64,000 nucleotides of DNA. It comes from Cymbomonas tetramitiformis. Taxonomy: Eukaryota > Chlorophyta > Pyramimonadophyceae > Pyramimonadales > Pyramimonadaceae. The translations under genes were made by a program, and so were the position numbers. Below, in pieces: positions 23,201 to 33,711 of this stretch. The stretch covers positions 24,567 through 88,566 of the forward strand of contig LGRX02035399.1 in NCBI GenBank assembly GCA_001247695.2. Direction: 5' to 3'. Each line of letters begins with the position of its first letter. Within the stretch, counting starts at the first letter, position 1. The notes beneath the pieces are model-generated. The model had not been told where the DNA came from. It did no database searches and saw only the letters and a program-made list of their open reading frames with translations.

Positions 23201-24760
23201 TCCATGGGGTACAAGCCCATGGTCGGTTAGGCGCGGGCAGATCGCCATCGAATCGATCAACAGAACTACACGATGGTTTACACATAAGCCCTTACTTTTT
23301 AATCCTCTGCAAATACATCTATGTTGCACTGTTGGTATATGCATGTATATGCCAACCGTTATCGTGATCAGGCTGGTATGCATATGTGCATGTATGCTAG
23401 ATTTATATGATCAGTTTAATTATTATCACAGTGTAATTGGGTGAACAAGTTACAGTATATGTAGCAAGTTGCGGTATGTGATAGTGAGTTGCAGTATGTG
23501 ATAGTGATAAGTGGGATAAGTGTGATAAGTGGGATAATGACAAAAGTTGTCACACTATCAATCACAGCATGTTGTTATAATGATGACAGCATAGTACATA
23601 CTTATGCACAGCATGTGTGTGTGTGTGATGATGATGATATCGCACACATTATTTCTGCAGCATGTATGTGTATTGTTGATCTACGAAGCATCATGCGTCC
23701 CTCTGCGCAGCATCATGCGTCCAAATGCGAAGTATTGTGTGTCCATCTGGTGCAAAATTGTATGATAATCAAAATCGCACATTATGTCTGCGCGTGATAA
23801 ATATGTATGTCGCGCTGCATACCGATGCACCACAAATCGATGCGTCCCCTGCACAAGCTAAAACCATCGCACGTGTGCGTCGCACTGAACGAGCTAAAAT
23901 CATCGTACGTGTGCGTCGCACTGAACGATTCGTGCAGAATATTTGCGAACATCGCTATTGCACATCTTTTTCGCACAGTATGAATGCGTATGTCGCTGTC
24001 GCCGATATTTGTCGCATAGTACGAATGCGATTGCGCTGATAACGAAATTGTGTGCGTCCCTGTCGCACTTGATGCGAATCATATATACTGACGATCATTT
24101 TTCGTTCGCGCGCTTGATTCTCGCATACCGTACCAACCCTGCGATATTTGACAGCATACATGTACGATTCATAGACTCGTGCGCACACCTTGTCGCAATT
24201 TATTCACTGATGATATGCTGTTAGCTGCGAATATGATCGCGCTGATGATATTGTTGCACACTCCGCCGTTCGCTGTCGATATTGCAGCGAATGTTGTCGT
24301 ATGCGTGAAGATATTCGAAATATATGTATGTGCGAGCTCTGTCGCACCGTATACAGATCTATATACAAAATATATCAAGTCTGCTGCACACACTCGTGTT
24401 CTCGTTCTTCGCCTGAGCGGAGAGTACCACTGTCACGGTCCTATACGGACTTGATATGTGGCGCGGCTGCTATTGAACTGTAGCAAGCACGCGCAAGTAT
24501 ATGGTGGGGTATGAGTGCAGCAAACTGGTAGACCAGAAGTGCTTGCTTGAGCCCAATGCTCCTCATATGCTTCCAATGCCATCACGCGTCATACGCGTTA
24601 CCACCATCGGGTTGTGAACCCGAAGGCATTGGGTGAACTACCCGCATCGGCTGGTCGATATAGCCATTGCTGCTCGCATGCTGTTCATTTCATGCTTGAA
24701 GCGAAGACGCGTCTTCTCAGAACACTTCGGTTCTTCAAGACTTGTCTTGCTTCGCCATCT
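20210..24760. other. Gene-poor spacer with microsatellites
   Basis: Contains a TG/TA microsatellite (20272-20302) and a TA run (21787-21806). At 21040-21180 there is a palindrome-rich patch around TCCCTTCGGCAGGATACCGA. The rest is AT-rich with short scattered frames and no recognisable protein or RNA gene. Confidence 0.5.
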
Positions 24761-24769
24761 CGATGCCAA

Positions 24770-24900
24770 TACCTGGCCTCTCGATGACAGATGTCACTCA
24801 CCTTAAGTGGATGACAGACATTATGACTGTACATGTCATAGTCGACCGTACTGACAATACTCGACGACTGTATGTCATTATGCCATATGTTGCTGGATGT
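24770..24900 (-). repeat. Inverted dispersed repeat, left arm
   Basis: About 125 bp whose reverse complement recurs at 33050-33175 with roughly 88% identity by eye. The shared core includes GTATTGTCAGTACGGTCGAC and GTGAGTGACATCTGTCATCG. The arms are 8.3 kb apart. Neither a transposase nor a TSD is evident. Confidence 0.65.
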
Positions 24901-24929
24901 GACACACCGACAGGATAATCTGTCACTTG

Positions 24930-26290
24930 TCACCTCCTAAAGTAGGCTGGGTGACCGTCACTAGTAGTCGGGAAACTCCCGTTAGTATTTATGTGTATAC
25001 CTCTTTTATCTATCTGACTTTTACCGTTCTGATCACGAAACCCTTAACTCAGGGTTTATTTCCAGTTATCCGATATATTCACTCCGAACTATATAACTGA
25101 CAGGTTTGGCCCCACTTACACTTTATTTAGCCACTGCGACACCGCTGAGATGATTGGCTAAAGCCGGACGCTTGGGATGGAGTGAGGCGCTCCGCGCGTG
25201 GCAGTGCCGGCAGTCGCGGGTATGGCCTAAATTTTATGGGTTGATTTACGGCGAGCTGTGGGCCTTTGAGAACATTTTTTCTACGGGATTTAACGTTGGA
25301 TTGGTTTACGTATCCTGGTTGGTTACCGCACCGTTTCGTATTGGCCGCCATCTACCACACGACTTCTCGGAATTGCTGCTCTCTCACGGCAGCCGTATCG
25401 ACGACCCACCGCATTTCTGGGGGGGAAATCGGCTTCCCCGTGACACCACCTCACCCCGAAGGTGTGAGTGGTCATCCCGAAGCAGGCAAACCCTAAATCC
25501 TAACCCAATGTTACTAGAATGTTTAGGCCTAAGGGGCCTTTCTCAACCCAACTAGAAGCACATCCGTGCATGGGGCGCTGCCTAAAATCCTAGTACCTAA
25601 GGGCAGGCATCTACAAGCCGCGACGTGAGTGTGGAATGGCGGCGGCGGAGTTCTCGATTGCAGAAGTCCTCGAGCGCCACGAAAACGACGAATCAACCAA
25701 TGCCCACGCGGTGCCAAAGCCAAAAGCGGCCTGGCACCACCAGTGGCTACTATCCCGCAGTCCTTGTGGGAGGACCAGATTTGAATGTGGTCCTCCCACA
25801 AGGACCTATTTTCAAATAATTTAATTGGGCATGCCAACCAAAATTGGAGGTGCGTCCAATGAAAGGTGGTCTATACAGGGTCTGTACTTAGTTAGATGAT
25901 GCCTGGATTGGCCTGGATCCGCCTCATATATCTACCACGATTGCATTTGTATATGCACCCCTCGGATTTTTCAACTCAGATTTTTTAAAATGTTAAAACT
26001 CACTCGAAATAATACCCTATCTTCAATAATATTTTGCTGATAGTATATGGAGGCTGAGCATGCGTCCAAGGATTCAGCAACACCGTAGCATTGTGTACAA
26101 TCATGTTTACAACATAACACACGTTGATAACCTCACAGTGGGCATATATTTGCACCCAACTCGACATGTCCTATCAATTTTGGTCAAATATCAGAAAATC
26201 TGAGGGTTAATTTTGGCTCTGACGTGATGTTGCGGATGCTACATTGAGTGCGTGCATGGCACTTCCACACCATCGTCTCGCTATGGTCGG
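24930..26290. other. No gene seen; contains an inverted GTCCTTGTGGGAGGAC pair
   Basis: GTCCTTGTGGGAGGAC at 25760-25775 is followed by its reverse complement at 25790-25805, forming a 16-bp stem with a 14-base loop. Single copies recur at 27830 and 28021. A phrase with GGGGAAATCGGCTTCCCC at about 25425 recurs at about 29290. No coding call is supported. Confidence 0.5.
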
Positions 26291-26299
26291 CATATAGAC

Positions 26300-27538
26300 C
26301 AGGGCTCGTCATGAATACTATGATTACACTTGATTAGTGGGGTCCTGTGATTAATCATGACTTGATTAGTACCCTGCCGTGGCTAATCAAGACTTGATTA
26401 GTACCCGGTCGGGTCTAATCAAGACTTGATTAGTACCCTGTCGGGTCTAATCATGACTTGATTAGTACCCTGTCGGGTCTAATCATGACTTGATTAGTTT
26501 AATCATGATTTTCGGATATTTTCGGTCGTTCGTTCATTTAGTCATTCTTTGCTCTTGAGTGGGTCAATTTTAGCTCATTGCTTGGAGGCATGTGTATAGC
26601 ATGTGCATAGCGCGGAGGCATCGATGTGATATCGCGGAGGCGTGTGAAAGCGCGGAGGCATGTAATAATGCGGCGAGATGTAATAATGCGGCACTGAGAT
26701 GTAATAATGCGGAGCGATGTAATAATGCGGCGAGATGTAATAACGCGGTGAGATGTAATAATGCGGCGAGATGTAATAACGCGGTGAGATGTAATAACGC
26801 GGTGAGATGTAATAAAGCGGTGAGATGTAATAATGCAGTCTGTGAGATGTAATAATGCGGCGAGATGTAATAATGCGGCGAGATGTAATAATGCGGTGAG
26901 ATGTAATAACGGGCACATTTTTTGGGTTGCAGCTAGGGGTGCCGAGCGACCCCAAAGGCATCCTAGAATGCATTGGGGCGGGTAGGAGGGGTGCACACTT
27001 GGGCCTAAGGCCAACAGGGGCCACCTTGGTGCCCCCCCCACGTGTGCAGAACTGAGGCGCAAGGCCCCTCGAGGCCCAGCCTCCTCCTGGGAGGGTAGGC
27101 GGGGCACATTTTTTGGGTCGAAGCTAGGGGTGCCGAGCGACCCCAAAGGCATCCTATAATGCATTGGGGCGGGTAGGAGGGGTGCACACTTGGGCCTAAG
27201 GCCAACAGCAGGGGCCACCTTGGTGCCCCCCCACGTGTGCAGATATTAGTCACCCGACCGACGGCCACATCGCGTCGCGTCAGACTGTCTCTCGACTGTC
27301 ACGCACGTCAGAGGCCACAATTTGCCACTTTTGTCATGATTAAAAAATCAAGACTTGATTAGTACCCTGCCGTGGCTAATCAAGACTTGATTAGTACCCT
27401 GTCGGGTCTAATCAAGACTTGATTAGTACCCTGTCGGGTCTAATCATGACTTGATTAGTACCAAAAACCGTCTAATCATGAAAGTAATCATGATTACGAG
27501 TGTATTCATGATTACGAGTGTATTCATGACGAGCCCTG
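26300..27538. mobile_element. Non-autonomous hAT-type DNA transposon (1239 bp)
   Basis: The ends are inverted repeats beginning CAGGGCTCGTCATGAATAC, and both flanks carry the 8-bp direct repeat ATATAGAC (26292-26299 and 27539-27546). An 8-bp duplication and CAGGG termini are typical of hAT elements. Both subterminal regions hold 32-bp repeats (GACTTGATTAGTACCCTGTC). The interior has about 14 copies of GAGATGTAATAATGCGG (26640-26910) and a roughly 190-bp tandem duplication (26913-27053 and 27103-27244). No transposase is encoded. Confidence 0.85.
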
Positions 27539-27546
27539 ATATAGAC

Positions 27547-29347
27547 ACACTACTTGATTTTTTGAGCCATCTACATGGCCATAATGTGCAATACTTTGGC
27601 GTGTATGCATCGTTGAACCGGCCGAAAGGCAATTTCTGTTTGGGAGATTTAAGGCATTTTTCAGTTTTGACACCCGGTGCTGCTTCTACCGATATTTTGA
27701 GGGTCAAGATGACCTCGGATGAAAGTTTTGACAAGACACTACAGAAAGAGCAGCTCGAGAACTTGACAACATAGGTGCTCACATTTTCAAAGGACCTTCG
27801 AGGAGGCAGTTAGCTTGAGTAATAGCCTGGTCCTTGTGGGAGGACCGAGGTTTAGTTCGTGATTTTTGTGAAATCACATCCCCAAATCACACTCGCTAAA
27901 CACGACCCTAAAGTCAATCTAGGGATAAACCCATGCAAAATAATATTCAATTGACTAGAAAATATCACGAAAAAAGGCTTGAGGGCAAGCTAGCGACCAA
28001 TATACGGCGATTGCGAAGTGGTCCTTGTGGGAGGACTAGCAATTTGGATAGTAGCCACCAGAGCGAGTGCGTCGCTGAAGAGGGGATAGGGAGGTGGAAG
28101 GTGGAAAATGCGGTGAGGGAACGTGATCGAGGTCATGGGGAGGAACTCGAAAGGGATGATGGAGAGGGGGGAAGCGGTCGTGATAGCACCACCAGACACC
28201 ACCAGATGGCGACCACTGGGGGCATAAGGCGAAGGTGAGGGAAGTGGCGAGACGAAGTCGTGGAAGTCATTGGTTTCGTCGTGGTCGTCCAGGATGTTGT
28301 CGTTGTGATTGGTGCCTGGTGCGCAAGCACCACCAGGCACCACTAGAACATAACCAGCGGTAAAAGGATGTCGATGCACTCGGAGAGAGAGCAACGCTGA
28401 ACGAACAACGGCCATACGTGCACGCTGACGTTTTGTGGACATGACAGCTGCAGAACTCTGCAGCAGTCTGCAGAATTCTGCGAACCCCAAGATAGGGTTC
28501 CCAAGCGAAAAGGTATCTTCGCGTAGAATTAAGCGAATCAAACGATTGAAAGGTCAATTTGGGGCAGTTTTTGACGAGGAATACGGTGGTGACGTCAAAA
28601 ATGCCGTACGGTAAAGCGGTTCCCCGGCAGCAGAGGCGCTGCTGGCCAGAGTGTAGAAGGACGCTTTAAAAAAAATGACGAAGTGCACCAGAATGCACGA
28701 AAGCTGACGGAGACGGTGCGCGGGATACCAGTCACAGTCGGTAGGCAAGCCACGAAAGACGGAAGCGGCAAAAAGAACGGAGACGGAAAGGGATTTGCCG
28801 CTTTTTACGTGTGATGAAGCTGCGATAAACGGTAACTCTCGATGTCTGAGCTGACGGAAACGGTGCGTGGGTACCAGTCACAGGTCGGTAGGTGAACCAC
28901 GAATGACGGAAGCGGCAAAGAGAACGGAGACGGAAAGAAATTGCCGCTTTTTACGGTGCAGATCAAGCTGCGAAATGACGGAAAGTTGACGGTACTAGAA
29001 TCGGCGGTAAGGCCGAAGCGAGTCAAAGAAACGACAAACGAACCACCACAGAAGTGGTCTGGCCCATAACCTGATGAAAGGAGTGATATATATATATATA
29101 AGGGATATATATCGCTGAAACACAGGAAACACAGGTGGTGATCCGGTCGGTCTAAAAACTCCATAAGATAAAATACTTGGGTGTTTTATCGAGTGCGGTG
29201 CGGAACGGTCGGAGCGGTGGCAGATGACAAAATGACAGGCACTCAGGGCGAGGGGTGAAACAAGGAGAAGCAGGCCCCTATACAGTGGGGGGGAAATCGG
29301 CTTCCCCGTGACTGCACTCCCTCCGAGCTCTGACTCCGCGTGTCCTG
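27547..29347. repeat. Gene-poor DNA with a ~150-bp tandem duplication
   Basis: Units at about 28704-28835 and 28852-28985 share GACGGAAGCGGCAAA, GAACGGAGACGGAAAG and TTGCCGCTTTTTACG. GTCCTTGTGGGAGGAC occurs at 27830 and 28021. A frame of about 75 codons after the hAT element (to 27774) is open but unrecognised. Confidence 0.5.
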
Positions 29348-29349
29348 TA

Positions 29350-31018
29350 GAGCTGCACAACTTAAAATGGTCCGTTCATTTTTAACACGGGCAATTTCCC
29401 GAATCCGACAGTCCATATCAAAAAGCCGACATGCTAGAGATCAGAATTGAGAATACGATATATTCCTTCGTCGCTCCCCAGAAATCTCTTCGGACCTTCC
29501 GATGTTCACGATCTGAAAATCGATATTGGACGGCTCAGCTTTAGTTGGGCACCCCTAGTGTCCTGCATCTTCGTTCTTCATCTTCGATCTTGTTCAACCT
29601 CGACTACGACTTGACCAAGTAGTATGGGTACCGGCACGGGAGTGGGGATGATAGGCGGGGACAAAATGACAGTCCTTAACACTGGTGAAAAGAGTGGGTG
29701 GATGGCACCATGATGATGATCGCGACTTATCGCGAATCGATACTGTATTACTGTTTGGGTACCGGCACGGGAGTGGGGATGACAGGGGACAGATGACAGA
29801 ATTCCCCAGTTGCGCAACGGGGAAACTAAAAGACTCCAAGGAATCCCAGAAAAGGCACTGAGAAGCTTCCTAGCGTATTTCCCTCACTGAAACCAATTGT
29901 TCAATTTGTAGTTTCATCTGGTTTGAAGCCTTTCTTGCGAGATGAGATTGGTTTGAGCGTGCACAGCACTTCATATTGACACTTCTAGGTGGGGACTCCG
30001 GCTGTCCGTGCCTCCCATCAACCGAGGTTCCATGGAAGGCGCGGATCCCGCGGAGTTCCGCTCACGGTCAACGCACGTCATCGGAACATTCTACGGCCAG
30101 ATGAACGCAATGAACGCTTTAGTTAACTCATACCGCACCTTGACATAACTTAGTGTGGTTGAATACCCAAGTTATGACGCGGTATGGCATCTCGCGATCC
30201 GCTTCGTGCCCGAAGCCCGAAGCGGATCCACGGGATGCCAATACTTGATCCGAGATGTACAAAGTCGCGCTAAGCGTCTGAGACTTTCCAGCATACTTGT
30301 GTGAGATATAAAAGCTAAATTTTGTAACCTAATTACGTTAATCTTTTCTCATTTGCACACACTGCAAAACTGCACAACAGACCTTCGTTCGTTCCCCGTA
30401 AACGGGTTTTAACCCAAACGTGAAATAAGCGTGATTCGACTGCCGGGATCGTTTCTAACGATCTGCAACGGAGATCTAACGGTCTGTATTCCCGACTTCG
30501 GAGGTTGTCTGCCTCGTTTCTTCAGAACTCAGAGACGAATCCAATGTTGGACGCCTCCAAATAGTGGCAATTTTCCGAATCCGACAGTCCATATACGATT
30601 CCAGAGATCAAAATACGATACATTCCTTTGTTGCTCCCCAGGAATCTCTTCGGACCTTCCGATGTTCCCGATATGAAAACATTGGACGGCTCAACTTTAG
30701 TTGGGCACCCCTACGGTACCCAAAGTAGAATAGTAGTGAAGTACGAGGTAGTAGTAGTAGCCGCTACTACTACTATAGTACTCCCCTTGACTATGACTTG
30801 ACTCGATGCGAGGTCTCGATCTCTAGCTAGGGGTGCCCAACTAAAGTTGAGCCGTCCAATGTTTTCAGATCGGAAACATCGGAAGGTCCGAAGAGATTCC
30901 TGGGGAGCGACAAAGGAATGCATCGTATTTTGATCTCTGGACGAATCGTACGTGGACTGTCGGATTCGGAAAATTGTCACTGTTAAAAATAAACGGACCA
31001 GTTTAAGTTGTGCAGCTC
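29350..31018. mobile_element. TIR element (1669 bp) flanked by TA
   Basis: About 210 bp at 29350-29560 match the reverse complement of about 30825-31018, starting GAGCTGCACAACTTAAA and including CGAATCCGACAGTCC and CTCTTCGGACCTTCCGATG. A TA dinucleotide flanks each end, which would fit a Tc1/mariner-type insertion, though TA is weak evidence. A third copy of the inner half (30565-30713) forms a second palindrome with the right arm around a TAG-rich loop. No transposase frame is present. Confidence 0.6.
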
Positions 31019-31437
31019 TATCGATCTCGGATCTGAGTGTCCGTCCGCATCCCGATCCTCCGGCGCGCGTCGCGCATCGCGTGTCCGTGTCTGCGTGACG
31101 GTGAGGTCACAGGCCAGACGAGACATAGACACGAGAGGTGACGATGACGTGAAACGCAATAAACGCTCCACGTGACACTGTACCTTCATGCTTCAAAAAG
31201 CTCGCACAATTTCAAGTGAAGCAAAAGGCTTGAACTTCTGGCTTGTGGTACACCCCGAACGTCTGAAAGGTGGCACAGATAGTTTATAATCAATACATTA
31301 GCACCGTGCACACTATCCCTAATCTCGAAACCTAGAGCTAAAACCAATATCTCCAAAAACAATCGCAGGATAGCAGAACCTACCCCTGAGGGGAATAAGA
31401 TAGCAAGATCCATTCACCAGAACTAAGGTGCATCACA

Positions 31438-32052
31438 ATGTTAAAGACCTCATTTGTACTGCTTGGAATATGTTTGGTCTCGAAGCTAACAGTTGCGGAA
31501 CTGGTACCTTATTGGGGTGGAGATACCGTGAGAGATCTTCACCGCGAGTACGGCAACATATTCAAATACGGAAATAGGAACGCGGCTTCGCATTTATGGA
31601 GCGCTTTTCTCCTCGACAGATCGACGCAGATGTCCGAGAAGAAGCTTGAGAGTCTCTTTCGTGGCTTCTGCGCCATCAGTGGGTCGCCTGTGAACCCGAC
31701 CAGTTACAACAAATATCGTCTCTCTTTACATAAGGCTAGTGGTGGTAAGTCGATTGGTTACATGCAGTATTGTTGTTGGCCTTGCGTATGCGACACACAA
31801 GACTTTATATTTGTGGATACAAAGACAGTGGAAACTGCAGAGGGACCACGCGTATTTGACTTCGCAGTAATCGGAAACCCATGCAACAACTCGGCCAAGC
31901 TCAGCGTGCCTTTCGTGCAACCTTTTGACGGACGCCAGACGACACTTCTCCGCGAAGCACCGGAAGTTCGTTGCCAAGACGGCGAGCTTCTCGGAGCCCC
32001 TATCAGTGACCACGGCCACGTCACTTTGGATTCCTACGCGGAGTTGAGATAG
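31438..32052 (+). CDS. Small secreted cysteine-containing protein
   Basis: An uninterrupted 204-residue frame. Residues 1-20 form a signal peptide: MLK, a hydrophobic core FVLLGICLVS, then LTVA with likely cleavage before ELVPY. The mature part has a YCCWPCVCDTQDF block near residue 117, two more cysteines (IGNPCNN and VRCQDGEL) and a C-terminal SDHGHVTLDSYAE segment. I believe similar uncharacterised proteins occur in algae and other protists, but I cannot name the family. It is intronless and stands alone among transposons. It is the only intact host-like gene I see between 19 and 33 kb. The start is the first ATG and gives the complete signal peptide. Confidence 0.75.
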   Translation: MLKTSFVLLGICLVSKLTVAELVPYWGGDTVRDLHREYGNIFKYGNRNAASHLWSAFLLDRSTQMSEKKLESLFRGFCAISGSPVNPTSYNKYRLSLHKASGGKSIGYMQYCCWPCVCDTQDFIFVDTKTVETAEGPRVFDFAVIGNPCNNSAKLSVPFVQPFDGRQTTLLREAPEVRCQDGELLGAPISDHGHVTLDSYAELR

Positions 32053-33000
32053 AGAAACTGTGTCATGCATAGTTCTTAGAGAGTCGTCCGTGCGGAACAT
32101 TTGCGTGACGCGACAAACACATAGGCTTTCGTGATGATAGCATACCCTTACACATCGCTTCATAATACCGGTTTGTTTCAAGTTGCCTGCCCAGTGCGTA
32201 TAGTTTGACGTATCACCTGGTGACATATTGACGGCACTTCGTCCACGAAGTGCTTCACTGTGATATATGTACACAAACAGATGTGTACGTACACTTGTAC
32301 TTTCTCATACGTCTCCAAATCAAACACATGCGAAACGTACCAATTGAAGTTAGAATGCTAAAGTTGAGATGGATAGGACGTAATGTCACTTTTCCTTGGT
32401 AAAGATTTAGACAACGACCCATATATTGCGACATTGGTGAACTAGCAACTTTGATAGCGATTTAAAAGTTGAACACAAACTCTTTTTGCACACTATTTTC
32501 CATGGTATATGCGTCGGCATCATAAGTAATTTAAACAACTTGGTAGAGGTAGTTGTACGCTTAAATGAACCTTTTTGTTAAGTGGGATCATCTATAATGT
32601 ATCGATGCACTTCATCAAGTCTAGACCCAATTTGTTCTGTATGCATTAGTTGGAGTCCTTTACAACGCCCCCAAAACCGCATACTACGAAAATATCAAGT
32701 GGTCAAAGAGATCTGTATGATTGAATACGCTACTATGTAATTGGCGATGTACCCTTAAATGAACCCAGTCTCCACATATAACAAAGAAATGTGGCATACA
32801 AGGGAAACTTATACATGCATTTGACATCTACAATCTCCAATCTGGTTTCCTTCCTGACACAGAGCCTTTCAGTTGTTTTGCGGGACATCTTTGCCCGTAG
32901 GTTTCTGCACTTGTGCTAGCTAGAGGGTTCCATTTTGTGTATCGGAATAGCACACTTGGATTAGTAGTTATGTCAGGGATATGAGCGATGACATATGTGC
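32053..33000. other. No gene seen
   Basis: AT-rich 3' flank of the secreted-protein gene. I find no repeats or frames worth calling. Confidence 0.5.
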
Positions 33001-33049
33001 CATACATGCCATACCATGTCATACCATGTCATACCATGTCATGTCATGT

Positions 33050-33175
33050 GTCATAATGACATACCGTCGTCAAGTATTGTCAGTACGGTCGACTATGACA
33101 TGTACAATCATAATGGTTGTCATCCACCTAAGGTGAGTGACATCTGTCATCGAGAGGCCAAGTATATGGCATTGA
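33050..33175 (+). repeat. Inverted dispersed repeat, right arm
   Basis: Reverse-complement partner of 24770-24900. It is preceded by a TACCATGTCA tandem run (33010-33045), and the viral element begins about 0.5 kb further on. Confidence 0.65.
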
Positions 33176-33219
33176 GACAGTCAAACGACTTTCTTCAAAC
33201 CCTCCTGCAATAATTTTCA

Positions 33220-33599
33220 AAAGTCTTGCAATAAAAGATGGTTCCGTGCCCCCAAGGGGAGGGGGCCCCCCTCCCCTCCCCCTCCACTCCCCTCTCCCCC
33301 GCCCCACCCCCCGACCCCCTTCCTCAACGTCTCCAAAAACCCCCTTAATTCTTCGACTTCCCTCCCCACCGCTCAGATTCAGCCACCCCTCCACTCACCC
33401 GGCCATGGCTGCTTCTCCATCCTCTAGAGTTTTTTTGCCTAGCACTTAGCTTTTTCTCTAGATGTCACCCTGCTGAAAAGTGGGCTGAGCCCCTTTGTGG
33501 GCGCGCTATAGCAGAGGGAGTAGCCCCTGGTGTTTTCACTAGCCTGCTCTGCAGGGATACCGCACTCTCAGGACTTTGTCCCCTTTGCTAGCGTAAATG

Positions 33600-33641
<42 letters not shown>

Positions 33642-33660
33642 ATGCACACTCCAGCATAGC
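33220..33660. repeat. C-rich tract and (TTA)n tail next to the viral element
   Basis: 33258-33330 is a C/T-rich tract. 33600-33638 is a (TTA)n run after a GTGGGCGCGCTATAGCAGAG segment. A unique segment ending in a simple trinucleotide tail resembles a SINE or RTE-type LINE 3' end, which is inference. This marks the latest point at which the viral element can begin; I see no viral terminal inverted repeat. Confidence 0.4.
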
Positions 33661-33711
33661 AAGTGATCGCAGAGATACAAAATTTTTGAAATTCTGATAT
33701 TCTGAAACAAC

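Noticed and set aside
24590..24660. tRNA-His-like anticodon stem-loop (CGGGTTGTGAACCCG)
   Set aside because: No T loop, D arm or acceptor stem can be paired around it on either strand; it is part of a larger imperfect hairpin.
26592..26852. Frame of CNNAARCNNA-type repeats
   Set aside because: Translation of the GAGATGTAATAATGCGG minisatellite inside the hAT-type element.
33246..33449. Proline-rich small frame
   Set aside because: Low-complexity C/T tract, no other coding evidence.
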